Below, piece by piece: positions 24,946 to 32,876 of a stretch of 40,079 nt of DNA. The notes below the pieces were generated by a model. That model was given only the letters and a program-made list of their open reading frames with translations. It was not told the origin of the DNA and made no database searches. Origin of the DNA: CALROG01 sp943369755 (GTDB lineage Bacteria > Pseudomonadota > Gammaproteobacteria > Burkholderiales > Burkholderiaceae_C); assembly GCA_943369755.1 (NCBI GenBank), contig CALROG020000038.1:1-40079 (forward strand). Direction: 5' to 3'. Made by a program: the position numbers and the translations under genes. How positions within the stretch are numbered: the stretch's first letter is position 1; each line of letters starts with the position of its first letter.

Positions 24946-25755
24946 GTGAAATCCAAAACATTCCCACTCGAATTCACCCTGATCGTTGCCTGCCTTGCAC
25001 TCGTGCTGCTGGCCTTGGTGGGCCCGGCCATTGCGCAGCCACCCCATCACCACCACTTTGCAGACCAGCGCGCACTGTGGGGCATTCCCTGCGCGCTAGA
25101 CGTTTTAAGCAACCTGCCGTTTGCGCTGCTGGGCTTCATCGGCCTGGGCGCGCTTTTGGCGGTGCCAGCGTTGGGCCGCGCTCAGCGGGCCTGCGCCGCG
25201 CTGTTTTTTGGTGGGCTGGTGGTAACGGCCGCTTGCTCCGCCTGGTATCACGGGCAGCCCGACGACGCCGGCCTGGCGGTGGATCGCCTGGGCATGGTGT
25301 TTGCGTTTGCTGGCCTGTTGGGGCTGGCCGTGGCCGACCGCATCAGTGGCCGCGCCGGCCTTGCAGTGGCGGCGTTGGTGCTGGTGCTCGGCCCGCTGAG
25401 CGTTCAAGCCTGGGCGACATCGGGCAACGTGCTGGCCTGGTGCGTGTTGCAGTTTGGCGGCATGGCGCTGATGCTGTGGCTGGCCACGCTGCGGCCGCTG
25501 CCGAGTGCCCTTGGCCTGCGCCTGGGGGCCATCCTCTTGATCTATACAGTGGCCAAGGCGCTGGAGCTGGGCGACCATGCGGTGTTTGACCTGACAGGCC
25601 AACTCGTGTCTGGCCACACGCTCAAGCATGCCGTAGCCAGCCTGGCCGCGCTACCGTTGATTGGCGCGCTCAAATGCGCGATGAAATCAGGGCAGAATCC
25701 CACGGCACAGCAGAAAACCAAAGTTGTAGCAACGGCCCCCGCGCGCAACGCGTAA
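24946..25755 (+). CDS. CREST-superfamily (ceramidase-like) membrane hydrolase
   Basis: 269 residues from a GTG at 24946 preceded by CCGGAG; a TTG at 24886 would add 20 residues ahead of the first membrane segment. About seven membrane segments. CREST-type motifs are visible: DVLSNLPFALLGFIGLG, then SAWYHGQPDDAGLAVDRLGMVFAF (Ser, His and Asp of the putative metal site) and the C-terminal SGHTLKHAVASLAALP with two further His. The superfamily includes alkaline ceramidases and PAQR-type proteins that hydrolyse lipid amides. The MFS-acyltransferase gene follows after 22 bp, which supports a membrane-lipid role (inference). Confidence 0.75.
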   Translation: MKSKTFPLEFTLIVACLALVLLALVGPAIAQPPHHHHFADQRALWGIPCALDVLSNLPFALLGFIGLGALLAVPALGRAQRACAALFFGGLVVTAACSAWYHGQPDDAGLAVDRLGMVFAFAGLLGLAVADRISGRAGLAVAALVLVLGPLSVQAWATSGNVLAWCVLQFGGMALMLWLATLRPLPSALGLRLGAILLIYTVAKALELGDHAVFDLTGQLVSGHTLKHAVASLAALPLIGALKCAMKSGQNPTAQQKTKVVATAPARNA

Positions 25756-25777
25756 CCGACTGCAAAAGGAGATCACC

Positions 25778-27694
25778 ATGCCCGTCGACGTTCACCCCAA
25801 TCAGTTCGCGCTACTGAAGCAGCGCCGGTTTGCGCCCTTTTTCTGGACGCAGTTTTCCGGTGCGGCCAACGACAACCTGTTCAAGTTTGCTTTTACCGTA
25901 ATGGTGACCTACCAGCTACAGATCAGCTGGTTGCCCCCCGCCATGGCCGGTCTGCTGATCGGGGCGCTGTTCATCCTGCCGTTTTTGCTGTTCAGCGCCA
26001 CCAGTGGGCAGCTGGCCGACAAATACGACAAGCGCACGCTCATCATTTTTGTGAAGCGGCTGGAAATCGTCATCATGGCGCTGGCGGCCTGGGGGTTTTT
26101 CAGTGCCAACATCCCGGTGTTGCTGGGCTGCACTTTTCTGATGGGCGTGCATTCCACACTGTTTGGGCCGGTGAAGTTTGCCTATTTGCCGCACCATCTG
26201 AGTGAACGCGAACTCACCGGCGGCAATGGCATGGTGGAGATGGGCACCTTCGTGGCCATTTTGTTGGGTAACGTCGCAGGGGGCTTGATCATCGCGGTGC
26301 CTGAAATTGGCGCGCACCACGTGGGTTTTGCCTGCGTGGGCGTGGCCGTGCTGGGGCGCCTGGTGTCGCACTACATCCCCGCGTCGCCAGCCACTGACCC
26401 GAGCCTGAAGATCAACTGGAACCCGTTCAGCGAAACCGTTCGCAACCTGAAGCTCGCGCATGAAAACATCGTTGTCTTCCGCTCGTTGCTGGGCATCAGT
26501 TGGATGTGGTTTTTTGGTGCGGTGTTCCTGAGCCAGTTCCCCAGTTTCGCCAAGGAGGTGCTGCACGGCAATGAGCAGGTGGCGTCGCTGCTGCTAGTGG
26601 TGTTTTCCATCGGCATTGGTACCGGCTCGCTGCTGTGCGAGGTGATGAGTCGGCGCCATGTGGAAATTGGCCTGGTGCCGCTGGGTGCCATTGGCATGAG
26701 CGTGTTTGCGATTGACCTGTACTTTGCTTCACGGGGCCTCGCAGCCCCCCAGGGCACGTTCACGCTGGCGCAGTTCATGGCCGTGCCGGGCCACTGGCGC
26801 GTGATGGCTGACCTGGCGCTCTTGAGCCTGTTTGCCGGCCTGTACAGCGTGCCCATGTATGCCCTGATCCAGCTGCGCGCCCAACCCACGCATCGTGCCC
26901 GCATCATCGCGGCCAACAACATCTTGAACGCGCTGTTCATGATTGCCAGTAGCGTGATTGCCGGGGTGTTGCTCAAGATGGGCATGACCATTCCGCAGAT
27001 TTTTCTGCTGGTGGGACTGGCCAACGCCGTGGTGGCGTTCTACATCTTCATGCTGGTGCCGGAATACCTGCTGCGCTTCGTGGCCTGGGTGGCTTCGCGC
27101 TGCGTGTACCGCTTCAAGGTGCGTGGCGACGAACACATCCCGGTGCAGGGCGCGGCCATCCTGGCCTGCAACCACGTGAGCTTTGTCGACGCCGTGCTTC
27201 TGATGGCGGCCAGCCCCCGGCCTATCTACTTTGTAATGGACCACCGCATCTTCAAGCTGCCGGTGCTGGGCGCGCTGTTCCGGTTGGCCCGCGCCATTCC
27301 GGTGGCATCGCACAAGGAAGACCCGGCGGTGTATGAAGCCGCCTTTGAGCGTGCCGCGCAGGTGCTGCGCGACGGCAACCTGCTGGCCATCTTCCCCGAA
27401 GGTGGCATCACCAAAGACGGGCAGTTGCAGCCCTTCAAGGCCGGCATTCTGAAGATTCTCGAGCGCGCCAAGGCCGACGGCGTGACCGCCCCCGTGATCC
27501 CCATGGCCTTGACCAACCTGTGGGGCAGCTACTTCAGCCGGGTGGAACAGGGCAATGCCATGGTGCGGCCGTTCCGGCGCGGGTTGTTCAGCCGGGTGGG
27601 GTTGAATGTGGGCGAGGCGGTGGTGGTGGAGCGGGTGGAGATGGAAGGGTTGCGGAGGCGGGTGGCGGTGTTGATGGCCGACGAATCTGCATAG
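25778..27694 (+). CDS. MFS transporter (LplT-like) fused to a PlsC-type acyltransferase
   Basis: 638 residues. Residues 1 to about 425 are an MFS transporter with 12 predicted membrane segments, opening QFSGAANDNLFKFAF like the lysophospholipid flippase LplT. Residues about 440-638 are a glycerolipid acyltransferase with NHVSFVD (465-471, the NHx4D catalytic motif) and FPEGG (539-543). Fits import and re-acylation of lysophospholipids at the inner membrane. Longer relatives carry a third, AMP-forming acyl-ACP synthetase domain; here the protein stops before it. Strong AAAAGGAG site before the ATG. Confidence 0.88.
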   Translation: MPVDVHPNQFALLKQRRFAPFFWTQFSGAANDNLFKFAFTVMVTYQLQISWLPPAMAGLLIGALFILPFLLFSATSGQLADKYDKRTLIIFVKRLEIVIMALAAWGFFSANIPVLLGCTFLMGVHSTLFGPVKFAYLPHHLSERELTGGNGMVEMGTFVAILLGNVAGGLIIAVPEIGAHHVGFACVGVAVLGRLVSHYIPASPATDPSLKINWNPFSETVRNLKLAHENIVVFRSLLGISWMWFFGAVFLSQFPSFAKEVLHGNEQVASLLLVVFSIGIGTGSLLCEVMSRRHVEIGLVPLGAIGMSVFAIDLYFASRGLAAPQGTFTLAQFMAVPGHWRVMADLALLSLFAGLYSVPMYALIQLRAQPTHRARIIAANNILNALFMIASSVIAGVLLKMGMTIPQIFLLVGLANAVVAFYIFMLVPEYLLRFVAWVASRCVYRFKVRGDEHIPVQGAAILACNHVSFVDAVLLMAASPRPIYFVMDHRIFKLPVLGALFRLARAIPVASHKEDPAVYEAAFERAAQVLRDGNLLAIFPEGGITKDGQLQPFKAGILKILERAKADGVTAPVIPMALTNLWGSYFSRVEQGNAMVRPFRRGLFSRVGLNVGEAVVVERVEMEGLRRRVAVLMADESA

Positions 27695-27765
27695 ATATGC
27701 ACCCAGTCGCTCACATCCACTCTTGAGACCAGTGGCAAATCAAGGCCATGTATTGCTGAAAAAGG

Positions 27766-27787
27766 AGCGACCGCGCGGTCGCTTTTT
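27766..27787. terminator. Bidirectional intrinsic terminator
   Basis: AGCGACC (27766-27772) pairs with GGTCGCT (27777-27783) around GCGC, followed by a T-run on the plus strand; read on the minus strand the hairpin is followed by CCTTTTT. It separates the convergent MFS-acyltransferase and yiaA genes. Confidence 0.88.
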
Positions 27788-27811
27788 CGAAGATCTAATT
27801 TCCTAGCTGAT

Positions 27812-28252
27812 TCACGTGGCGTCTTGAGGGGCGGTCTCTGTGCCCCCCGTCGGCTCGGCCAATGCAATATCTCGCACGTTTTTCTGTACCGTGACGGCAG
27901 CAAACAAGCTGAGCAAAAAAGCCATGGCAAAAAAGCCTTTTTCGCTTGACGCCAACGTGGAGTTCCAAAGACCCACGGCTAGGAGGAGCAGGCACAGGCT
28001 CAGAGAGATCCAGCACAGTCCGAAATAAATGCCTGTGACTCGCAACCCCTCCATGCGGTCACGCACCGATTTTTGCAGCGAGACGCTGGCAAACAGGCCG
28101 TACATCAGTACGGTGAAGTAGTAGCCTTTCTCATTGAGCTGCATGTCCGAGTTCCACAGACCCATCAGGAAGGCAATGGCACCTACGAGTAGGGCGGTCC
28201 AGGAAGCGCCAATGAAGGCACCAGTGGGTCGGTGAATTTGTGTTTGTTTCAT
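27812..28252 (-). CDS. YiaA-like inner-membrane protein
   Basis: 146 residues with two copies of the YiaA/YiaB two-helix domain: GASWTALLVGAIAFLMGLWNS...KGYYFTVLMYGLFASVSLQKSVRD and the second ISLSLCLLLLAVGLWNS...KGFFAMAFLLSLFAAVTVQKNVRD (shown in part). Four membrane segments. Function of the family is unknown. AAGGAG precedes the ATG. It lies downstream of fic on the same strand with 124 bp between. Confidence 0.85.
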   Translation of the reverse strand: MKQTQIHRPTGAFIGASWTALLVGAIAFLMGLWNSDMQLNEKGYYFTVLMYGLFASVSLQKSVRDRMEGLRVTGIYFGLCWISLSLCLLLLAVGLWNSTLASSEKGFFAMAFLLSLFAAVTVQKNVRDIALAEPTGGTETAPQDAT

Positions 28253-28376
28253 GCTGATGTGCTCCTTGATTTGTATCGATTGGACGAACTCGTCGCGCGC
28301 AGTATCGCCGAGTCAGAGGGCCAACTCCCTGGTTGACGCGGGGGTGTGGAATTCAAGCAACGGCGGCGCTGACGCG

Positions 28377-29426
28377 TTACTTCAGGTCGTACCAAACCCC
28401 GCGCCCACTCCCGTGCTGGCTCAGCTGCCCATTCGCCACCAGATTGCGAAAGTGCTGCTTGAGCGTATTGCGGCTCACGCTAGTCAGCTTGATGGCCTCA
28501 CCGATCGTGATGCGTCCATGCTCGCGCGCAAACTCCACGATCTGTAGCGACAGCTCAGGTAGGGTGGCCAGCACGATTTTCTCGCGTTCCACTTTCTTCT
28601 GCAGCCGGCGCACCTGCTCGGCCAGTGAGCGCAGGAAGAACTGCAGCCACGGCTGCCAGTCAGGTGCATCGGTGCGGATGGTGCCCTGCGTTTGCCGCAG
28701 CGCCAGGTAGTAGCCTTCCTTGTTGAATTCAATCACGCTTTCCAGCGAGGTGTAGGGCACGTAGGCGTAGCCGGTCTGTAGCAACAGCAGGGTGGTCAGC
28801 ACGCGACTCAGGCGGCCGTTGCCGTCTTGGAACGGGTGGATCTCCAGAAACACCACGACGAAGATGGCGACGATCAGCAATGGGTGTAGCTGTGCCTTGG
28901 TACGCTCCTCGTTGACCCAGGTGATCAGCTCTGTCATCAGGCGGGGCGTGTCAAACGGCGTGGCCGTCTCAAACACAATGCCGATCTGCGCACCGTTCTG
29001 ATCAAAGGCGGCAACGCTGTTGGCGTTGGTCTTGTACTGGCCGCGGTGCCAGTTGTCTTTGTCGCTGTGGCGCAGCAGCGTCTGGTGCAACTGCTTGATG
29101 TGGTTTTCATTGAACGGGATGTCGGCCCAGGCGCTAAACACCAGGTCCATGAGATCGGCGTAACCGGCCACCTCCTGTTCATCGCGCGTGTCAAAGGTCT
29201 GGATTGCGAGACTGGACAGCAGTTGCTCCACTTCGCGGTCCGTCAGTTGGCTGCCTTCGATGCGGGTGGACGAGCCAATGCTTTCAATGGTGGCGACCCT
29301 GCGCAGGGCCGATAGCCGGTCTGGCGCCAGGGAGCCAAGTGCCCGCCAGGCACCTTTGAACTCATCGATATGGGCGATGAGGCGCAGGACGTCTGCCGTG
29401 ATCTGCAGGGTGTGCAGCTGGAACAT
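28377..29426 (-). CDS. Fic-family protein with C-terminal winged helix
   Basis: 349 residues. Full Fic motif HPFQDGNGRLSR at 197-208 (catalytic His197), with inhibitory motif SSTRIEG at 52-58 on the N-terminal side (class II: the Glu blocks ATP binding until relieved). C-terminal winged helix about 290-345 (ITIGEAIKLTSVSRNTLKQHFRNLVANG). Such enzymes AMPylate themselves or protein targets; the winged helix suggests DNA binding. No antitoxin gene is adjacent, fitting an internally inhibited protein. The ATG lacks a ribosome site and sits where a start of transcription would be, so the mRNA may be leaderless. Confidence 0.92.
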   Translation of the reverse strand: MFQLHTLQITADVLRLIAHIDEFKGAWRALGSLAPDRLSALRRVATIESIGSSTRIEGSQLTDREVEQLLSSLAIQTFDTRDEQEVAGYADLMDLVFSAWADIPFNENHIKQLHQTLLRHSDKDNWHRGQYKTNANSVAAFDQNGAQIGIVFETATPFDTPRLMTELITWVNEERTKAQLHPLLIVAIFVVVFLEIHPFQDGNGRLSRVLTTLLLLQTGYAYVPYTSLESVIEFNKEGYYLALRQTQGTIRTDAPDWQPWLQFFLRSLAEQVRRLQKKVEREKIVLATLPELSLQIVEFAREHGRITIGEAIKLTSVSRNTLKQHFRNLVANGQLSQHGSGRGVWYDLK

Positions 29427-29433
29427 TCGCCAA

Positions 29434-29520
29434 TATTACACCCAATAACACCCATTTAATCGATGACTGAGCAAGCCAAACTTTTGGATGCTATTGGGTG
29501 TAACTGTGGATTGGGTATCG
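29434..29520. promoter_or_regulatory. fic promoter with clustered TGGGTGT boxes
   Basis: TTACACCCAATA (29436-29447) and its inverse TATTGGGTGTAA (29492-29503) form a widely spaced inverted repeat. A second ACACCCA follows the first at a 10-bp period (29448-29454), and a partial ATTGGGTAT lies near 29510. On the minus strand TAATAT about six bases before the fic ATG looks like a -10 box, with two TGGGTGT boxes in the -35/-10 spacer, as in a repressed promoter. Confidence 0.5.
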
Positions 29521-29631
29521 TTTTTATAGACTTCAAGTACTTTTTTAAAGGCGTAGATCATTTAGACGCGCTTAATTTTAATCCGCCCACCCACACTCCG
29601 CCGCATGTTCAACCACCTCCAAGAGGACAAC

Positions 29632-30084
29632 ATGCAGACTCTGATTCACCGCGATTCCAAGCCCTGGCAACTCCAGGTGTGGGTGTCTTTTGCCATTGCC
29701 GCGTTCCTGTGCGGCGTCGGGCTCGCCTATTTGCCGGGCAAGGACCTGGACCGCGCGTTTATGGTGATGGGGTACTTCTTCTGCCTGTCGGCTGCGTTTG
29801 TGCTCGCCAAGTTTGTGCGCGACGCCGAAAAGGCCCAGACCGAGCGGCGCGCCGCAGACACGCCAATGTTCAAGTTTGTCGTCTGGGGAGGCTTCTTCCT
29901 GGCCATGGGCCTGACGGGCTGGGGCCTGCTGCGCATGGAGGTCAACGACACCTACAAGGCGTTTCTGGGTGTGAGCTGGCTCTACCTGATCACCTGTACC
30001 TTCACGTTGGCCAAGACGTTGCGCGACCGGCATGAGGCTGACTTGGCCGAAGCCCGAATCAGTGCCCATCCCCGCTCGGAATAA
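29632..30084 (+). CDS. YiaA/YiaB-like inner-membrane protein
   Basis: 150 residues from the ATG at 29632, which has AGAGGA five bases upstream; an ATG at 29605 lacks a site. Four membrane segments in two YiaAB modules: WVSFAIAAFLCGVGLAYLP...RAFMVMGYFFCLSAAFVLAKFVRD and VVWGGFFLAMGLTGWGLL...YKAFLGVSWLYLITCTFTLAKTLRD (shown in part). Related to the protein at 27812 but only distantly. The next two secreted-protein genes follow at 9 and 10 bp, so it probably heads that operon. Confidence 0.82.
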   Translation: MQTLIHRDSKPWQLQVWVSFAIAAFLCGVGLAYLPGKDLDRAFMVMGYFFCLSAAFVLAKFVRDAEKAQTERRAADTPMFKFVVWGGFFLAMGLTGWGLLRMEVNDTYKAFLGVSWLYLITCTFTLAKTLRDRHEADLAEARISAHPRSE

Positions 30085-30093
30085 GGAGCCGAC

Positions 30094-30552
30094 ATGACCC
30101 GAACATTTGCACATGTCGCAGTAGCGATCGTGCTGGCCATCAGCACCGTTTTCAGCAGCCCGGTGCGCGCGCAGAGCGAGGCGTCTGTAGCGCTGTCCAT
30201 GCTGCCTGTCGCATCCGTGGTGGGCGTGGCCTCGGTGGCCGCAGCAGGCGTGGGTGCCATGAGCGCCGCGCCGCTGGTGCTCAGCGCAGCAGGCGCGGTG
30301 TTCACCGTCAAAGCGGTGGAGCTATCGGCGCGCGGTACAGTCTATGTGCTGGAACGGGCCTCCGACGGCGCGCGCGTCAGTGTTGAGGTCCTGGGCCGCG
30401 GCGTTGGAGCGGCATCGCTGGCGGTGGGTACAGGCGTCGCGGTCAGCGTCATCGGCGCTGGGCTGGTACTCAGCGCCGCGGGCGAGGCCATAGCGTTCAT
30501 TCCGAATGCGATCGGCCGTGCGTTGCTGCACAACGAGCGGTTGACGCCCTGA
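30094..30552 (+). CDS. Exported protein, STM0539-like
   Basis: 152 residues. Signal peptide MTRTFAHVAVAIVLAISTVFSSPVRAQ, then a hydrophobic Ala/Val/Gly-rich protein with VYVLERASDGARVSVEVLGRG and an end IAFIPNAIGRALLHNERLTP. I recall this signature from STM0539-family proteins; function unknown. AAGGAG precedes the ATG. Cotranscribed with the DUF2145 gene 10 bp on, a pairing I believe is common. Confidence 0.65.
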   Translation: MTRTFAHVAVAIVLAISTVFSSPVRAQSEASVALSMLPVASVVGVASVAAAGVGAMSAAPLVLSAAGAVFTVKAVELSARGTVYVLERASDGARVSVEVLGRGVGAASLAVGTGVAVSVIGAGLVLSAAGEAIAFIPNAIGRALLHNERLTP

Positions 30553-30562
30553 GGGTAGCGCC

Positions 30563-31348
30563 ATGAAAGCTTTTGCGATTGCGCTGGCCCTTGCTGCTGC
30601 GCTGCTCACCGCCCCGGCCGCGCAAGCTGGCCGAAATTGCGACGCAAAAAAGCCCACGCCACAGACCCTCATCCGGGGCTTGACACTGACCCAGCGCACC
30701 CAGGCCGCGCTGGAATCCAGCGGAGCCCAGGTGGTCGTGCTGGCCCGCGCCGGGCAAGACTTGGGCAAGTACGGCGTACGCTGGTCGCACCTGGGTCTGG
30801 CCTACAAAACACCCGAAGGCTGGCGCGTGCTGCACAAGCTCAACCAGTGCGGTACGGCAGACGCCGCGCTGTACCGCCAGGGCCTGGGTGAATTTTTTAT
30901 GGACGACCTGTGGCGCTACGAGGCTGCCTGGGCGGTGCCGACGCCCGAGGTGCAGGCGCGGCTGCTGGCCTTGCTGCGCGAGGAGCGACGCGCGCTCGGC
31001 CTGCACCATCGGCCGTACAGCATCGTCAGCTACGCCTGGGGTCGGCAGTACCAGCAGTCCAACCAGTGGGCCCTCGAGACGTTGGCCGCCGCCATGGAGC
31101 CCGGCGTGCAAACGCGCGACGCGGCCCAGGCCTGGTTGATGTTCAAGGGCTACCAGCCGACCACGCTCAAGCTCGGCGCGCTCACCCGGCTGGGCGGGCG
31201 CATAGGCTCGGCCAACGTGGCGTTTGATGACCACCCGCCAGACAAGCGCTTCAGCGACCGGATTGAAACCGTCACGGTCGATTCGGTGTTCAATTGGCTG
31301 CACCGCGCGGGCTTGGGCGCAGCGCCCGTTGCAGTGAGCGTTCCATGA
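30563..31348 (+). CDS. DUF2145 protein, exported
   Basis: 261 residues. Signal peptide ending near AAQAG (residue 22). DUF2145 features: RWSHLGLAYKTPEGWRVLHKLNQCG, LYRQGLGEFFMDDLW and the Y(S/C)IVSYAWGRQYQQSNQWALE segment. The His and Cys residues and the overall spacing recall NlpC/P60-like papain folds, but I see no complete catalytic set. Function unknown; acts in the periplasm if the signal peptide is right. Confidence 0.8.
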   Translation: MKAFAIALALAAALLTAPAAQAGRNCDAKKPTPQTLIRGLTLTQRTQAALESSGAQVVVLARAGQDLGKYGVRWSHLGLAYKTPEGWRVLHKLNQCGTADAALYRQGLGEFFMDDLWRYEAAWAVPTPEVQARLLALLREERRALGLHHRPYSIVSYAWGRQYQQSNQWALETLAAAMEPGVQTRDAAQAWLMFKGYQPTTLKLGALTRLGGRIGSANVAFDDHPPDKRFSDRIETVTVDSVFNWLHRAGLGAAPVAVSVP

Positions 31349-31399
31349 GCAAAGCGCAAGCCGAAATTGCCTTCAGCCCGCATGTAAATTGCGTAAGCC

Positions 31400-31416
31400 G
31401 CTATCAAAATAATAGC
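31400..31416. repeat. 17-bp palindrome (copy 4 of 5)
   Basis: GCTATCAAAATAATAGC in the 73-bp gap between the convergent DUF2145 and DUF1080 genes. Confidence 0.6.
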
Positions 31417-31421
31417 GAACC

Positions 31422-32024
31422 TTAAACCGCGCGGATCAGCACCTTGCGCCAGCGAATCGTGCCGCCGGCCGACTGCAAAGCCAGCGGGCCGGCCCGGTAC
31501 TTGCTGTTGCGGATGTCCACCGTCTTCTGGCCGTTGAACACCACCACCAGCTGGTCGCCCTTGGCGGTCACTTCAAAGGTATTCCATTTGTTCGCAGCCT
31601 GCGGGTAAGGCATGGGTGCCTTGGCAAAGTCCACGATGGCCGCGGTGCCGTAGCTTGGGTCGGGGCGCTTGTCGAAGATATTCACTTCGTAGGAGTTGTC
31701 GGCCCCCACCTTCTTTGGGTCCTGGCAGCGAATGAAGATGCCGCTGTTGCAGTTGGCGTCAGCCCAGAACTCCGCGCGGATTTCAAAGTCGCTGTACGAC
31801 TGGGGCGACACCAGATAGCCCACCTTGCCGTCTTTGCCCTGCAGCGTGCCTTCGGCCATGCTCCAGTTGCCTTCGCCCAGCTTGCCCCAGGCGGCAAAGT
31901 TGTCCAGGTTCATGGATGCACCGTCTACCAGGGTTGTCCAGCCGCCCATGCCCATCGAGGCGCAGCCAGGCAAAGCCAGCGCCAGGGGTGAAAGGGAGGC
32001 GGCGAGAAGGGTGCGTCGTTGCAT
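31422..32024 (-). CDS. DUF1080 (3-keto-disaccharide hydrolase-like) lipoprotein
   Basis: 200 residues from the ATG at 32024, with CGGAG before it; the open frame runs upstream to 32141 without a start of merit. Lipoprotein or Tat-like signal MQRRTLLAASLSPLALALPGC. A concanavalin-like beta-sandwich follows: WTTLVDGASMNLDNF, YSDFEIRAEFWADANCNSGIFIRC, and NKWNTFEVTAKGDQLVVVFNG. DUF1080 proteins often bind or cleave glycosides; substrate unknown. Confidence 0.82.
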   Translation of the reverse strand: MQRRTLLAASLSPLALALPGCASMGMGGWTTLVDGASMNLDNFAAWGKLGEGNWSMAEGTLQGKDGKVGYLVSPQSYSDFEIRAEFWADANCNSGIFIRCQDPKKVGADNSYEVNIFDKRPDPSYGTAAIVDFAKAPMPYPQAANKWNTFEVTAKGDQLVVVFNGQKTVDIRNSKYRAGPLALQSAGGTIRWRKVLIRAV

Positions 32025-32400
32025 GCGGTGTCTCCGGTTTGGTTGGTATGCATGCCAACTATCGCAGCGCGCGGGCGGCGGGTCAATTGCGACGGCCGCT
32101 TGCTCCTTAGCAGTTTCACCGGCGAGGATAGTTGACATCAACCGGTGACGGCAGCCGATTGATTGAAGTGCTCGATAACCGCAGACAGGAGGTCACGAGG
32201 AATCATCCCTGCAACCGCGGAATTCCAAACCATTGGCCGCAATAAATTAACGCGGGACCTTGAAATTGCAGTTTCGGTAAAGTATCTAAAAAAGATACTT
32301 AAAGTACAAAAAATATGAAAAAAGCATATTTTTGATACTTTTAAGAGTTCAACCCAAAACAATGACGTCACAAGCATGTGCTTGGGTCTCAAGGAAATGT
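32025..32400. other. Intergenic stretch with AT-rich promoter region
   Basis: 376 bp between the divergent DUF1080 and small-lipoprotein genes. The left part (to about 32250) has ordinary composition and no convincing gene; a minus-strand frame ending IPRDLLSAVIEHFNQSAAVTG could be a gene remnant but is unrecognised. The right part (about 32261-32345) is strikingly AT-rich for this genome and holds TTGAAA (32260-32265), the dyad at 32280-32300 and a half-site GATACTT (32334-32340). Confidence 0.5.
32280..32300. promoter_or_regulatory. Candidate operator of the HTH regulator (site 2)
   Basis: Perfect inverted repeat AAGTATC-TAAAAAA-GATACTT. Its 17-bp core differs from site 1 (24839-24855) only at two spacer positions. 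It overlaps a possible -10 (TATCTA) placed 17 bp after TTGAAA, upstream of the small lipoprotein gene. A weak hairpin is the alternative reading. Confidence 0.55.
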
Positions 32401-32859
32401 ATGAGGTTGATTCAATTGGCGTTCTGTACCCGTCGAAGCCTGTCGGCGCTGGCAACGGCTACCGCTGTGGCGGCGCTTACCGGTTGTTATGTGGTTCCTG
32501 CAAATCCATACCCGGTCCATGTGTCAGGACCGGTGCAGGTGGCGCCTTCAGTGGTGCCAGTTACCTTTGCCGTGCGCCTCTACCCGTCCAACGCCGCTGC
32601 CGCCGGTCACGGCGTCGTGCACGCCGTGGTAACAAATGACTTAACCGGCCGGGGCAGCTTCAATGCCAGCATCGGGGGCGAAACATTCGCCGGTGAGGCG
32701 ACGCGCCGTGCCGGCACCTCCCGAGACGGGTTGGCCAATGGCGCTGGAAACCGTGGCAGCTACCTTGCCTGCCAGTACACAATGAACTCCGCCACGCAAG
32801 GCACAGGTGCTTGCCGCCTGTCTGACGGGGCGCAGTTCGCCATGCACATAGGGCACTGA
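32401..32859 (+). CDS. Small lipoprotein of unknown function
   Basis: 152 residues from the ATG at 32401 with AAGGA five bases upstream; two earlier starts (32332, 32362) lack sites. Lipoprotein signal with lipobox ALTGC. The mature part is Val/Ala/Gly-rich with FAVRLYPSNAAAAGHGVVHAVV and two Cys late in the chain (LACQYTMNS, TGACRLSD) that could form a disulphide. I do not recognise the family. The dyad 100 bp upstream suggests control by the HTH regulator at 24100-24831. Confidence 0.65.
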   Translation: MRLIQLAFCTRRSLSALATATAVAALTGCYVVPANPYPVHVSGPVQVAPSVVPVTFAVRLYPSNAAAAGHGVVHAVVTNDLTGRGSFNASIGGETFAGEATRRAGTSRDGLANGAGNRGSYLACQYTMNSATQGTGACRLSDGAQFAMHIGH

Positions 32860-32862
32860 GGC

Positions 32863-32876
32863 ACGCGGAACCGCGT
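32863..32876. terminator. Short hairpin between convergent genes
   Basis: ACGCGG-AA-CCGCGT in the 16-bp gap between the small lipoprotein stop and the YiiX-like stop. No U-run, so only a weak terminator candidate. Confidence 0.3.

Noticed and set aside
32138..32455. 105-residue minus-strand frame across the AT-rich gap
   Set aside because: No ribosome site, odd composition, runs through the promoter and start of the small lipoprotein; perhaps a remnant at its end, not supportable as a gene.
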